The notes under the pieces: model-generated
The model's input: only the letters and a program-made list of their open reading frames with translations
Database searches by the model: none
What the model was told of the DNA's origin: nothing
Shown: positions 1 to 7,088 of the stretch, piece after piece
Position numbering within the stretch: the stretch's first letter is position 1
Layout: the number at the start of each line of letters is the position of its first letter
Origin: CAYWXK01 sp964462515
Lineage (GTDB): Bacteria; Planctomycetota; Phycisphaerae; Sedimentisphaerales; Anaerobacaceae
Direction: 5' to 3'
Assembly (NCBI GenBank): GCA_964462515.1
Contig: CAYWXK010000010.1
Coordinates: forward strand, 31,711-95,710
Length of the DNA stretch: 64,000 bases
Program-made: the position numbers and the translations under genes

Positions 1-397
1 TGCCTTCAAGCTGGCGTTTTTTTTTGCCGCCGCCTCGATAATTTTCGATTGCTGCTTCAAGGGCTTCTCTGCCCATAACCGAGCAGTGCATCTTTTGCTC
101 GGGCAGGCCGCCGAGGTAATCGGCTATGTCTTTGTTTGTAACCTTGGCGGCTTCCTCCAGAGTCATACCTTTTATCATTTCGGTCAAGACTGATGATGTC
201 GCGATTGCGCTGGCACAGCCGAATGTCTTGAATTTTGCATCTGCAATTTTGCCGTTCTTATCGAGTTTGAACGTCAGCCGCAAGGCGTCGCCGCAGGCGA
301 GTGACCCGACCTCGCCTACGCCATCGGCATCTTCAATCTCCCCGACATTTCGCGGGTTGAAGAAGTGGTCTCTAACCTTGTCCGTATATTCCCACAT
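1..397 (-). CDS. nifU: NifU/IscU-type Fe-S cluster scaffold protein, C-terminus cut by window edge
   Basis: Translating the minus strand from the ATG at 395-397 gives an open frame to the window edge (132 codons). The three scaffold cysteines of the NifU N-terminal domain are at C35, C61 and C105, and the conserved Asp follows C35 as CGD. The motifs ACGDALRL, KTFGCASAIA and HCSVMG are typical. The protein builds Fe-S clusters from cysteine sulfur supplied by a NifS/IscS desulfurase; no desulfurase lies inside the window. The start is preceded by a GAGGAAT ribosome site. The frame runs into lysine-rich residues at the edge, so any C-terminal NFU domain would be outside. It lies at the 3' end of a cysteine-synthesis gene block, interrupted by a methylase cassette. 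Confidence 0.9.
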   Translation of the reverse strand, partial: MWEYTDKVRDHFFNPRNVGEIEDADGVGEVGSLACGDALRLTFKLDKNGKIADAKFKTFGCASAIATSSVLTEMIKGMTLEEAAKVTNKDIADYLGGLPEQKMHCSVMGREALEAAIENYRGGGKKKRQLEG

Positions 398-444
398 AGT
401 TTTATTCCTCGTCGCTCGTGACTCGCGGCTCGAAAAGACTCAAG

Positions 445-642
445 CTACTGACGAAAATCAATTTCAATATCTGTTGAGCCACATTTTTCGCACTGATATT
501 CAGGTTCATCGTCCATTTCTTTTTTGTCTAGTTTATTGCCTTGGCCATCCACTAAACAGGAGTAAAGATATTTGGCTATGAACTTCTCTGCATTCCGGCA
601 ATTCTTACAAGTGAGTTTTGTCATAACATCCAGAATTCTCAT
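445..642 (-). CDS. small Zn-ribbon-like hypothetical protein
   Basis: 65 residues with two CxxC pairs (CKNC near residue 13 and CEKC near residue 51), spaced as in a small zinc ribbon; function unknown. The ATG overlaps the stop of the next gene upstream (ATGA at 639-642), so the two are probably translated together. It is the last gene of an AT-rich cassette headed by a DNA methylase. The start could be Met1 or Met7 (MTKLTCKNC). The family is not recognised; a zinc-binding accessory to the methylase or to a lost nuclease is only a guess. Confidence 0.6.
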   Translation of the reverse strand: MRILDVMTKLTCKNCRNAEKFIAKYLYSCLVDGQGNKLDKKEMDDEPEYQCEKCGSTDIEIDFRQ

Positions 643-911
643 TTTATTCGCTTTATTCTAACATTTTTAAAAACTTCACTAAATTTATTGGAATTTAAAT
701 TCTCGAGGTACTTTTCATGTCTTTTTACAAAGTTTTGGTTGCATGACCAAACCTCCGCAACTCCAGCGGCATAATATAATGAAAATAGATGATAGAAATC
801 TATAACATCGTTAATCGTTACTTTTTCCCTATACACGGTATTGATAATAGGCTGTAGCTCGCTAAAAAAATCTTGAAGTGAATACTTATTATTAACGATT
901 TTTATTTTCAT
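639..911 (-). CDS. hypothetical protein of methylase-linked cassette
   Basis: 90 residues, not recognised. It is rich in Phe, Tyr, Asn and Lys, with no signal peptide or obvious motif. Its start codon overlaps the stop of the 168-residue gene upstream (ATGA, 908-911), and its stop overlaps the start of the small Zn-ribbon gene. This back-to-back overlap is the main evidence that it is a real gene. Codon use is AT-rich compared with the flanking cysteine genes, which fits horizontal acquisition of the whole cassette. Confidence 0.55.
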   Translation of the reverse strand: MKIKIVNNKYSLQDFFSELQPIINTVYREKVTINDVIDFYHLFSLYYAAGVAEVWSCNQNFVKRHEKYLENLNSNKFSEVFKNVRIKRIK

Positions 912-1414
912 TGAAAGTTCTCTTCCATGAGCAGGCCGAACCAGTAAGACATAATTCTTGATGATTCTATAAGTATTTCATCGGCGTCATCTTTTAGAGT
1001 TTGAAAATAGACACCCCGTTTTTCATTAAGTGAGTTTTCTAAAGACCCCCAAAAGTCATCTGTGTTCTCGTTAATATCCCAAAGACAGTCGCTCCATCGA
1101 AGCGTTTCTTCTCGTCCGTACCAGTTTTCTGCCAAAGATTTAACAAAAACGACTTCGCAGTGTTTGCAACTTTTAATACTATCCCTTTCTGAAATTTCTT
1201 TAGCCTTTATAAGAGAGTTTTTAGCATTTTCGTAGCTTGTTTTTATTTGGTCTTGTGCCTCAATCACGGAATATCTATCCGTTATAAATTTATACCCTTT
1301 TTTCAAAGCATCTGAGAGATTAATTTGCAAAGGCAAAGTCCTCGGTGTAATTTCAATAAGCGGCATTAGACTTGAAGTTTCTAAACCAATAGTTTTTGTT
1401 TCCTTTTCAATCAT
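908..1414 (-). CDS. hypothetical protein following DNA methylase
   Basis: 168 residues, family not recognised. The middle has a CKHC pair (near residues 83-86) and the C-terminal half is rich in acidic and aromatic residues (WSDCLWD, DDFWGSLEN). The ATG at 1412-1414 overlaps by 8 bases a stop codon (1407-1409) that ends an out-of-frame methylase tail, so it was probably coupled to an intact methylase before that gene was damaged. Position directly after a methylase makes a restriction partner possible, but no PD-(D/E)xK, HNH or GIY-YIG motif is visible. Confidence 0.6.
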   Translation of the reverse strand: MIEKETKTIGLETSSLMPLIEITPRTLPLQINLSDALKKGYKFITDRYSVIEAQDQIKTSYENAKNSLIKAKEISERDSIKSCKHCEVVFVKSLAENWYGREETLRWSDCLWDINENTDDFWGSLENSLNEKRGVYFQTLKDDADEILIESSRIMSYWFGLLMEENFQ

Positions 1415-1493
1415 CGAGAAATCCTTCGATCATCTTTTCTACCTTTCTAACCATAAAGGCGAATTTGCCATTATGATGTGCAGGACTTTCGTG
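1407..1493 (-). pseudogene. out-of-frame C-terminal tail of the DNA methylase
   Basis: In the frame offset from the methylase, the minus strand reads about 29 codons from a Lys-His-Glu segment through AHHNGKFAF and VRKVEKMIEG to a TGA at 1407-1409. That stop overlaps the start of the next gene in the same ATGA style as the other cassette junctions, which argues that this is the original end of the methylase. The frame stays open somewhat further 5', so the 5' limit given is approximate. Confidence 0.5.
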
Positions 1494-2101
1494 TTTTTCA
1501 GGATAAATTCTCTTACATATTGGTATTGGGGGTTGGAGAGAATACCATCAGGAAGGACGATAACAATGAAACCTGCAACATCAGCCAGTTTTACAAAGAT
1601 TTCGAGAAAGAGTATTTCAATCGCCTGGCTTTTTTTCAAATTCCCATTATTTTTAGCTAATTCGTAGTTAGACAATATGTCTTCTGATTCCACCCGCTGG
1701 AACCAACTACTGAAAGGAGGATTTCCGACAACAAGGTCAAAACCACCTTTCGAGAGAACCTGTTGAATTTTAGGCAGTTGCCAAGTTTGTCGTGGAAGAC
1801 TGTCGGCGGGAACAAAATAAGAATTCGGCAGGATGGATTTGTTCAATGCAGATACTACCTCTTTGTCAATGTCTATTCCAAACAATTTTGCATTTTTCCA
1901 TTTCTTTGATGCTGCCCTTAGAAACACACCATTGCCTACCGCAGGGTCGATGATGTTCTCGACCTTTGACTTCGGAATAAATGAAAGTGCCTTTTCCACC
2001 GCAAATTCAGGAGTAAAATATTGATTGTGGTTCTTCCTGTTGCGGTGTTTCTGAATCTTGTCTTCTTCGATATAAAAAAGCTGTTGTTGTTCAAAACTCA
2101 T
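1439..2101 (-). CDS. N6-adenine DNA methyltransferase, truncated by frameshift or deletion
   Basis: The 220 residues contain the start of an N6-adenine methylase: NQYFTPEFAV near residue 26, the SAM-binding segment DPAVGNGVFL near residue 53, GIDID near residue 75 and the catalytic NPPF near residue 127. Family members continue for one or more hundred residues beyond the point where this one stops. A second frame overlapping its 3' end encodes a plausible native terminus (ending MIEGFLDD, stop at 1407), so an internal deletion or frameshift near 1440-1500 has probably removed the middle of the C-terminal half. The ATG overlaps the stop of an upstream remnant (ATGA). Adenine methylation in a restriction-modification or BREX-like setting is the family role; activity of this copy is doubtful. 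Confidence 0.75.
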   Translation of the reverse strand: MSFEQQQLFYIEEDKIQKHRNRKNHNQYFTPEFAVEKALSFIPKSKVENIIDPAVGNGVFLRAASKKWKNAKLFGIDIDKEVVSALNKSILPNSYFVPADSLPRQTWQLPKIQQVLSKGGFDLVVGNPPFSSWFQRVESEDILSNYELAKNNGNLKKSQAIEILFLEIFVKLADVAGFIVIVLPDGILSNPQYQYVREFILKNTKVLHIIMANSPLWLER

Positions 2102-2226
2102 AGTGAGCTTTCCATAGCTCTTGATTCTGCCAATGCTGACTCAATATTAGTAATCAACTGCGACTCCTTCAACAGATAATTATAAGAGGTTCGGCGATAA
2201 ATCAAAGATTTTTCGAGGCCGTTTAC
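2098..2226 (-). pseudogene. 3' remnant of a gene upstream of the methylase
   Basis: 43 open codons without an ATG. The stop overlaps the methylase ATG (ATGA, 2098-2101). The translation ends ESALAESRAMESSL. It continues the overlap pattern of the cassette, so it is probably the last part of a gene whose 5' part was lost where the cassette joins the end of the sulfhydrylase gene (stop at 2234). A TTG start inside it is possible but no ribosome site is clear. Confidence 0.4.
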
Positions 2227-2233
2227 TTAAATC

Positions 2234-3526
2234 TCAACACTTAGAACTGGCTTTCAGAGCTTGTTTGAAATCATTTATTATATCATCAATGTGCTCTGTG
2301 CCGACCGAGACACGAATATAATCTTCAGTTACGCCGGCTGCAAGCTGCTCTTTTGGGCTTAGCTGCTGATGAGTCGTGCTGGCCGGATGTATCACAAGAG
2401 TTTTGCTGTCGCCGATGTTGGCAAGATGACTTGCGAGCTTGACACTATTTATAAATTTAATGCCGGCTTCCTTGCCGCCTTTGATTCCAAAACCTAATAT
2501 GCCGCCCGCGCCATCGGGCAGATACTTTTTTGCAAGCGCATAGTCGGGATGAGATTGAAGCCCTGGATAATTGACCCAGCTAACCTGCGGCTGTTTTTCG
2601 AGCCACTTAGCAAGTTTGAGAGCATTCTCGCAGTGTCGGGGCATACGAAGATGGAGCGTCTCAAGCCCCTGCAAAAATAAAAAGGCATTAAACGGCGACA
2701 TACAGCTTCCCATATCGCGCAAGAACTGGGTCCTGGCCTTTATAATGTATGCCATATTACCAAAAGATTCGACGTATCTGACGCCGTGATAACTCGGGTC
2801 GGGCTCCGTCAATTCAGGATAGCGGCCATTTGTCCAGGCGAATTTTCCCGAATCCACAATTGCTCCGCCGATGCTGCTGCCGTGGCCGCCGATGAACTTC
2901 GTGCAGCTATGAACCACAATGTCAATTCCGAACTCGACCGGCCTAAACAGTATCGGCGTTGTAACGGTATTATCGCAGATTACCGGGAGACCATTTTTGT
3001 GAGCGATGTCGGCTATCTTGTCGTATTGCAGAATGTCGTTCTTCGGGTTGCCGATGCTCTCTATGTAAATCAGGCGAGTATTTTTCTTTATCGCCTTTGC
3101 AAAATTCTCCGGTTTCTTGGGGTCAACAAATGTCACCTCGATGCCGAGCTTGGCAAACGTCTGGCTAAAAAGCGTAACCGTCCCGCCATAGAGCGAATTG
3201 GATGAAACAATATGCCCGCCTGCGCCGCATATATTAAAAATGCTCACGTAGATAGCCGACTGGCCCGAACTCAATGCCAGGCCGCCCACGCCCCCCTCCA
3301 GAGCAGCCAGCCGTTTCTCCAGAACATCGGTTGTGGGATTCATCAGCCGCGTGTAAATGTTGCCAAACTCTTTCAGGGCAAACAGGTTCGCCGCATGCTC
3401 AGTATCCTTGAACACATAGCTTGTCGTCTGATAAATCGGCACGGCCCTACTGCGGGTGTCCGAATCAACCTGCTGGCCAGCGTGTAATGCGAGCGTTTCA
3501 AGATGATATTTTGGTTCTTCTGCCAT
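2234..3526 (-). CDS. metY: O-acetylhomoserine aminocarboxypropyltransferase (sulfhydrylase)
   Basis: 430 residues, the usual length for MetY-type enzymes of the Cys/Met-metabolism PLP family. The PLP lysine is K210 in SCTKFIGGHG, with the ring-contacting Asp in VICDNT (D185) and the N-terminal signature SRAVPIYQTTSYVF. It converts O-acetylhomoserine and sulfide to homocysteine in the cytoplasm. It starts 13 bases after nadA with an AGAGGT ribosome site and is the last recognisable biosynthetic gene before the methylase cassette. Sitting with cysE and cysK, it fits a sulfide-assimilation operon. A cystathionine lyase/synthase is less likely given length and motifs. Confidence 0.92.
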   Translation of the reverse strand: MAEEPKYHLETLALHAGQQVDSDTRSRAVPIYQTTSYVFKDTEHAANLFALKEFGNIYTRLMNPTTDVLEKRLAALEGGVGGLALSSGQSAIYVSIFNICGAGGHIVSSNSLYGGTVTLFSQTFAKLGIEVTFVDPKKPENFAKAIKKNTRLIYIESIGNPKNDILQYDKIADIAHKNGLPVICDNTVTTPILFRPVEFGIDIVVHSCTKFIGGHGSSIGGAIVDSGKFAWTNGRYPELTEPDPSYHGVRYVESFGNMAYIIKARTQFLRDMGSCMSPFNAFLFLQGLETLHLRMPRHCENALKLAKWLEKQPQVSWVNYPGLQSHPDYALAKKYLPDGAGGILGFGIKGGKEAGIKFINSVKLASHLANIGDSKTLVIHPASTTHQQLSPKEQLAAGVTEDYIRVSVGTEHIDDIINDFKQALKASSKC

Positions 3527-3539
3527 CTTTAAGACCTCT

Positions 3540-4457
3540 TTATTTTCCAGGTAAAATCTGAACCATTCTGTCGAGGGACTTTTTTGCTTTTACTCGAATC
3601 TGTTCCGGGACGGTAATTTTATATTGCATATCCTCCAATGCCCCGATGACCTTATCCAGAGTAATCTTTTTCATATTGGGACACACGGCCCGCTCACTTG
3701 CGGGGATAAATTCAGCTTGCGGGTTTTGCTTCTTCAAGGCGTGAATTATCCCTACTTCGGTGGCAACTACAAAGCGTTTGGCTGTGCTATTTTTAACGAA
3801 CTTTAGCATCTGGCCTGTGCTGAGGAGCTGGTCTGCAAGGGCTTTTACCGGCTCGGTGCATTCCGGATGTGCCATTACAACGGCATCAGGAAACCTTTTT
3901 TTTGTATTCCTTATGTCATCTTCGGTTATGACCACGTGCGTTGGGCAATAGCCAGGCCAGAGCACAAGGTCTCTACCGGTCCTGTCCATCACAAATCGAC
4001 CGAGGTGCTGGTCAGGGACAAAAATGATGGGTCTATCCTGCGGCATAGACTTTACCATTTCAACCGCATTAGCGCTCGTGCAGCAATAATCGCTTTCGGC
4101 CTTGACTTCCGCAGGACTGTTCACGTAACAGACCACAAACGCCCTCGGATATTTGCTTTTCAATTGGCGCAACTGTTCTGCTGTTACCATATCGGCCAGC
4201 GGGCAGCCGGCGGTCCTATCCGGCAACAGCACCGTCTTTTCCGGTGAGAGAATGGCGGCGGTTTCAGCCATAAATTCCACGCCGCAAAATACGATTGTCC
4301 GCGCATCGGTTGCCGCTGCATTTATGCTCAGCCCCAGAGAGTCGCCGCAAAAGTCAGCGATGTCCTGTATCTCACCGGGCTGATAGTTATGCGCAAGTAT
4401 CACCGCGTTGCGCTTATTCTTTAAGCTCTTTATTTTTGTAAGCAGCCGTTCGTCCAA
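3540..4457 (-). CDS. nadA: quinolinate synthase A
   Basis: 305 residues. The three Fe-S ligands are C85, C171 and C259, matching the NadA pattern, and the signatures NAVILAHNYQ, DYCCTSANAV and MAHPECTEPV are present. It condenses iminoaspartate with dihydroxyacetone phosphate to quinolinate for NAD synthesis, using a [4Fe-4S] cluster. The start is TTG at 4455-4457 with GGGAGAA 6 bases upstream. A second, diverged copy of the first 12 codons lies just upstream (4500-4538) beyond a palindromic repeat. Presence between cysteine and methionine genes and near a nifU gene suggests a shared Fe-S/sulfur regulon. Confidence 0.93.
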   Translation of the reverse strand: MDERLLTKIKSLKNKRNAVILAHNYQPGEIQDIADFCGDSLGLSINAAATDARTIVFCGVEFMAETAAILSPEKTVLLPDRTAGCPLADMVTAEQLRQLKSKYPRAFVVCYVNSPAEVKAESDYCCTSANAVEMVKSMPQDRPIIFVPDQHLGRFVMDRTGRDLVLWPGYCPTHVVITEDDIRNTKKRFPDAVVMAHPECTEPVKALADQLLSTGQMLKFVKNSTAKRFVVATEVGIIHALKKQNPQAEFIPASERAVCPNMKKITLDKVIGALEDMQYKITVPEQIRVKAKKSLDRMVQILPGK

Positions 4458-4481
4458 AAATTTCTCCCGAATTAGGAAATT

Positions 4482-4499
4482 GGTGGGCTAAAGCCCACC
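4482..4499. repeat. GGTGGGCT-AA-AGCCCACC palindromic repeat, copy A
   Basis: Perfect 8-base inverted repeat with a 2-base centre, followed by CTACA. Related copies occur at 19850-19867 (perfect arms), 14141-14158 (imperfect) and 54397-54433 (wider loop). It separates nadA from a duplicated nadA 5' fragment. Confidence 0.75.
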
Positions 4500-4538
4500 C
4501 TACAATATCTTTATTTTCTCAAGTAACTGTTCGCTCAA
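4500..4538 (-). pseudogene. duplicated 5' fragment of nadA
   Basis: Minus strand reads TTG start, SEQLLEKIKIL, stop. This resembles the beginning of nadA (DERLLTKIKSL) and has its own AGGTGG site upstream. The stop codon is provided by the edge of the palindromic repeat. It is either the original 5' end displaced by the repeat or what is left of a tandem nadA. Confidence 0.55.
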
Positions 4539-4563
4539 AGAAACCACCTGAATTACTTTGTTT

Positions 4564-5496
4564 TTACTTTTTACCACTTCGCTTTTTGTGCTTTGTATAT
4601 ACTAAATCCGGGTTGGGCGTCGTAACGGTAACGCCGGGAGGCACAGATTCTTTTATCCAGACGTTGCCTCCGACTACCGCACCTTTCCCGATTACTATAT
4701 CGCCCAATATCGTGGCCTCGGCGTAGATTATGACATTGTCTTCTATTGTCGGATGCCTTTTACCGCTCTTTATTATCCTGCCTCTTTGGTCCTTGCGAAA
4801 GCTCAAGGCGCCGAGCGTAACACCCTGATAAAGTTTCACGTTATTACCTATGACCGATGTTTCTCCTATTACCACACCGGTGCCGTGGTCGATAAAAAAG
4901 TTCCTGCCTATACTTGCGCCTGGATGTATGTCGATACCGGTCCTGGCGTGCGCACATTCGGACATTATGCGCGGAATCAACGGCACCTGTTTAAGATACA
5001 ATTCGTGGGCAATGCGATAAGCTGCTATCGCTATAATACAGGGGTAACTGATGACAATTTCCTCATAGGACTTAGCAGCGGGGTCGCCGTCATAAGCTGC
5101 ACCGACATCGCCTTTGAGCATCTGTCTTATCGTGGGTAGTTGTGCCAGCAGATGTTTGGTAACATTCTCAGCCATCGTTCGACAATCGCAACCATCGCAC
5201 TGCCTTATTCTACACTGATACCTGTAAGCGCGTTCTATCTGTTCTGAAAGCTCGCTATAGAGCTGGCACAAAATGTCGCCGACAATAAAATTAACGTTAG
5301 ATTTTGTAACTATTTTTTTGCCGGTGTAACCTGGAAAAAGCACTTCAAAAAGCAGCTCAAGAATTTCCAGAATCTTTCCTCTGACCGGCAGATTAGAGGC
5401 ATCGATAAAATTTATCCCTAAATCGCCTCGATATGTCTGGAGAATTTCTTCAACCAGATTTTCGATTTTCTTACCAGCCGATTTTTTCTTTTGCAT
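4564..5496 (-). CDS. cysE: serine O-acetyltransferase (CysE/EpsC type)
   Basis: 310 residues. An alpha-helical N-terminal region (about 1-190) precedes the left-handed beta-helix of hexapeptide repeats (about 190-290) with DIHPGASIGRNFFIDHGTG and VVIGETSVIGN, the serine acetyltransferase signature. It makes O-acetylserine from serine and acetyl-CoA for cysteine synthase, encoded 32 bases upstream. An unusual feature is the RQCDGCDCRTM segment near residue 100, a cysteine-rich insertion seen in the longer bacterial forms. The start ATG has AAGAGGAG upstream. The 106-base gap to nadA carries a repeat and a nadA fragment. Confidence 0.92.
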   Translation of the reverse strand: MQKKKSAGKKIENLVEEILQTYRGDLGINFIDASNLPVRGKILEILELLFEVLFPGYTGKKIVTKSNVNFIVGDILCQLYSELSEQIERAYRYQCRIRQCDGCDCRTMAENVTKHLLAQLPTIRQMLKGDVGAAYDGDPAAKSYEEIVISYPCIIAIAAYRIAHELYLKQVPLIPRIMSECAHARTGIDIHPGASIGRNFFIDHGTGVVIGETSVIGNNVKLYQGVTLGALSFRKDQRGRIIKSGKRHPTIEDNVIIYAEATILGDIVIGKGAVVGGNVWIKESVPPGVTVTTPNPDLVYTKHKKRSGKK

Positions 5497-5528
5497 TGTT
5501 GACTCCTCTTGATAGATAAAGAATTCCC

Positions 5529-6449
5529 TTACCCGAACAATTCAGTCGAAATATACCTTTCTCCCGTGTCAGGCAAAATTACCACTATCGTTTTGCCTTT
5601 GTATTCTGCCCGCTGTGAAACCTGCATCGCCGCCCACATTGCAGCACCCGAGCTTACTCCTGCCAGTATCCCCTCCCTCTTTGCCAGTTGGCGTGCTGTC
5701 TCCATAGCGTCTTCATTTGAAACCTGGATAATTTCATCAATCACATCAATGTTCAAAACCGCCGGCACAAACCCTGCCCCGATACCCTGTATTTTGTGCG
5801 GGCCGGGCTTGCCGCCGGAAAGCACCGGCGAATCTTTCGGCTCCACAGCTACTACCTTTGTGTCCTTATTGCGGTTCTTGAACACCTCGCCGCATCCGGT
5901 CAATGTCCCGCCTGTTCCAACGCCGCAGACAAAAATATCAACCTTGCCTTCGGTGTCGTTCCATATCTCTTCTGCAGTGGTCTGTCGGTGAATTTGTGGA
6001 TTGGCAGGATTTTTAAATTGCTGTGGTATAAAAGCGCCGGGATTCTGGGCCATAAGCTGCTCAGCCTTTTCTATCGCCCCTGCCATACCGCGCTCGGCAG
6101 GGGTAAGCACAATCTCTGCTCCAAATAACTTCAGTAACTTCCTTCTCTCTATGCTCATCGACTCTGGCATAGTCAAAATCAACCGGTATCCCTTCGTAGC
6201 GCAAATAAACGCAAGCCCTATTCCGGTATTGCCGCTGGTTGGTTCGATTATAATGCTACCGGGCTTTATATGCCCTGCTTTCTCAGCATCCTCTATCATT
6301 GCCTTTGCGATTCTATCCTTTACACTGCCGCAGGGGTTATGGGATTCCAGCTTGGCCAGAATCGTTGCCTTCTGCGAGCCGAGTTTGTTAATTCGCACCA
6401 GCGGGGTGCGACCGATTACGGCTGTGATATCTTCGAATATAGCGCTCAT
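5529..6449 (-). CDS. cysK: cysteine synthase A (O-acetylserine sulfhydrylase)
   Basis: 306 residues, standard length. The PLP lysine is K44 in GSVKDRIAKAM, and the substrate loop PTSGNTGIGLAF and phosphate-binding GVGTGGTLTGCG are present. It converts O-acetylserine and sulfide to cysteine in the cytoplasm and normally forms a complex with serine acetyltransferase, encoded next. The start lies 18 bases after the Rrf2 regulator gene and has an AGGA site. Regulation is probably through that regulator and the palindrome upstream of it. Confidence 0.95.
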   Translation of the reverse strand: MSAIFEDITAVIGRTPLVRINKLGSQKATILAKLESHNPCGSVKDRIAKAMIEDAEKAGHIKPGSIIIEPTSGNTGIGLAFICATKGYRLILTMPESMSIERRKLLKLFGAEIVLTPAERGMAGAIEKAEQLMAQNPGAFIPQQFKNPANPQIHRQTTAEEIWNDTEGKVDIFVCGVGTGGTLTGCGEVFKNRNKDTKVVAVEPKDSPVLSGGKPGPHKIQGIGAGFVPAVLNIDVIDEIIQVSNEDAMETARQLAKREGILAGVSSGAAMWAAMQVSQRAEYKGKTIVVILPDTGERYISTELFG

Positions 6450-6467
6450 GATTTTTCCTGTATTTGT

Positions 6468-6902
6468 CTATATTTGATAATCTAATGTTTTTTTGTCTTT
6501 CACTTTGTCAACCAAATCCTGTAATGTCACAGATTGCAGGACATTTTTAATTGCCTCCTGAACCTGGACCCACAGCAGCCTGGCCGCACACTCGGCAGCC
6601 CGCTCGCAATAATCTATGTCCTCAACGCATTCAGCAGTGATTACAGGTCCTTCCAGGCAGCCAAAAACATCAATAAGTTTAATTTGGTTCGGAGGTTTGG
6701 CAAGAACATATCCTCCCCGTGCACCTCGCACGCTCCTTATGACCCCACCCGACCGAAGGGCCGACATCAACTGCTCCAGATACTTGATGGATATATCCTG
6801 ACGCTGAGCAATAATTTTAAGCTGCAATGGCTTGCCAGACACGTTTTCTGCCAGCTCCAGTGCCGCTCTGATTCCATATCTTATTCGAGTAGAAAGTTTC
6901 AT
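6468..6902 (-). CDS. Rrf2-family regulator with IscR-like cysteine triad
   Basis: 144 residues. The N-terminal winged helix-turn-helix carries the Rrf2 signature (IRYGIRAALELA, YLEQLMSALRSGG, RGARGGYVLA). Cysteines C92, C99 and C105 match closely the three Fe-S ligands of IscR, but the histidine that is the fourth ligand in E. coli IscR is Arg here. First gene of the cysK-cysE-nadA-metY run, so it probably represses that operon, as CymR and IscR do in other bacteria, sensing Fe-S status or cysteine. A palindrome lies between 6913 and 6936, overlapping the likely ribosome site. Confidence 0.88.
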   Translation of the reverse strand: MKLSTRIRYGIRAALELAENVSGKPLQLKIIAQRQDISIKYLEQLMSALRSGGVIRSVRGARGGYVLAKPPNQIKLIDVFGCLEGPVITAECVEDIDYCERAAECAARLLWVQVQEAIKNVLQSVTLQDLVDKVKDKKTLDYQI

Positions 6903-6912
6903 ATCATTTCTC

Positions 6913-6936
6913 CTACTAATCCTATTACATTAGTAG
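6913..6936 (-). promoter_or_regulatory. candidate Rrf2 operator upstream of the cysteine operon
   Basis: Perfect inverted repeat CTACTAAT - 8 bases - ATTAGTAG. It lies 11-34 bases upstream of the Rrf2 start codon and overlaps its AGGAG ribosome site. Spacing and AT-rich centre resemble Rrf2/IscR sites. A TAAAAT -10-like hexamer lies just upstream in the transcription direction. Autoregulation is inferred. Confidence 0.55.
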
Positions 6937-7088
6937 AGTAATATACGATTTTATCATTATTTGGTGCGAGAAAAACAAAAAATAACAAAAAATTTCATAA
7001 ATTCTTGTTAAAAACCTGTTTTTAATGTGGAAAAAATGCCCAAATTGCCCGCAGGTGTGCATTTATCCTCTCTTGACTCTCTCTTTGC

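Noticed and set aside
126..581. Plus-strand 151-codon open frame
   Set aside because: It is the antisense of the nifU-like gene and of the small Zn-ribbon gene, both with clear motifs on the minus strand.
3527..3539. SAM or cysteine riboswitch near metY/cysE
   Set aside because: Intergenic gaps in this operon are too short (13-32 bases) or hold only a palindrome and a nadA fragment.
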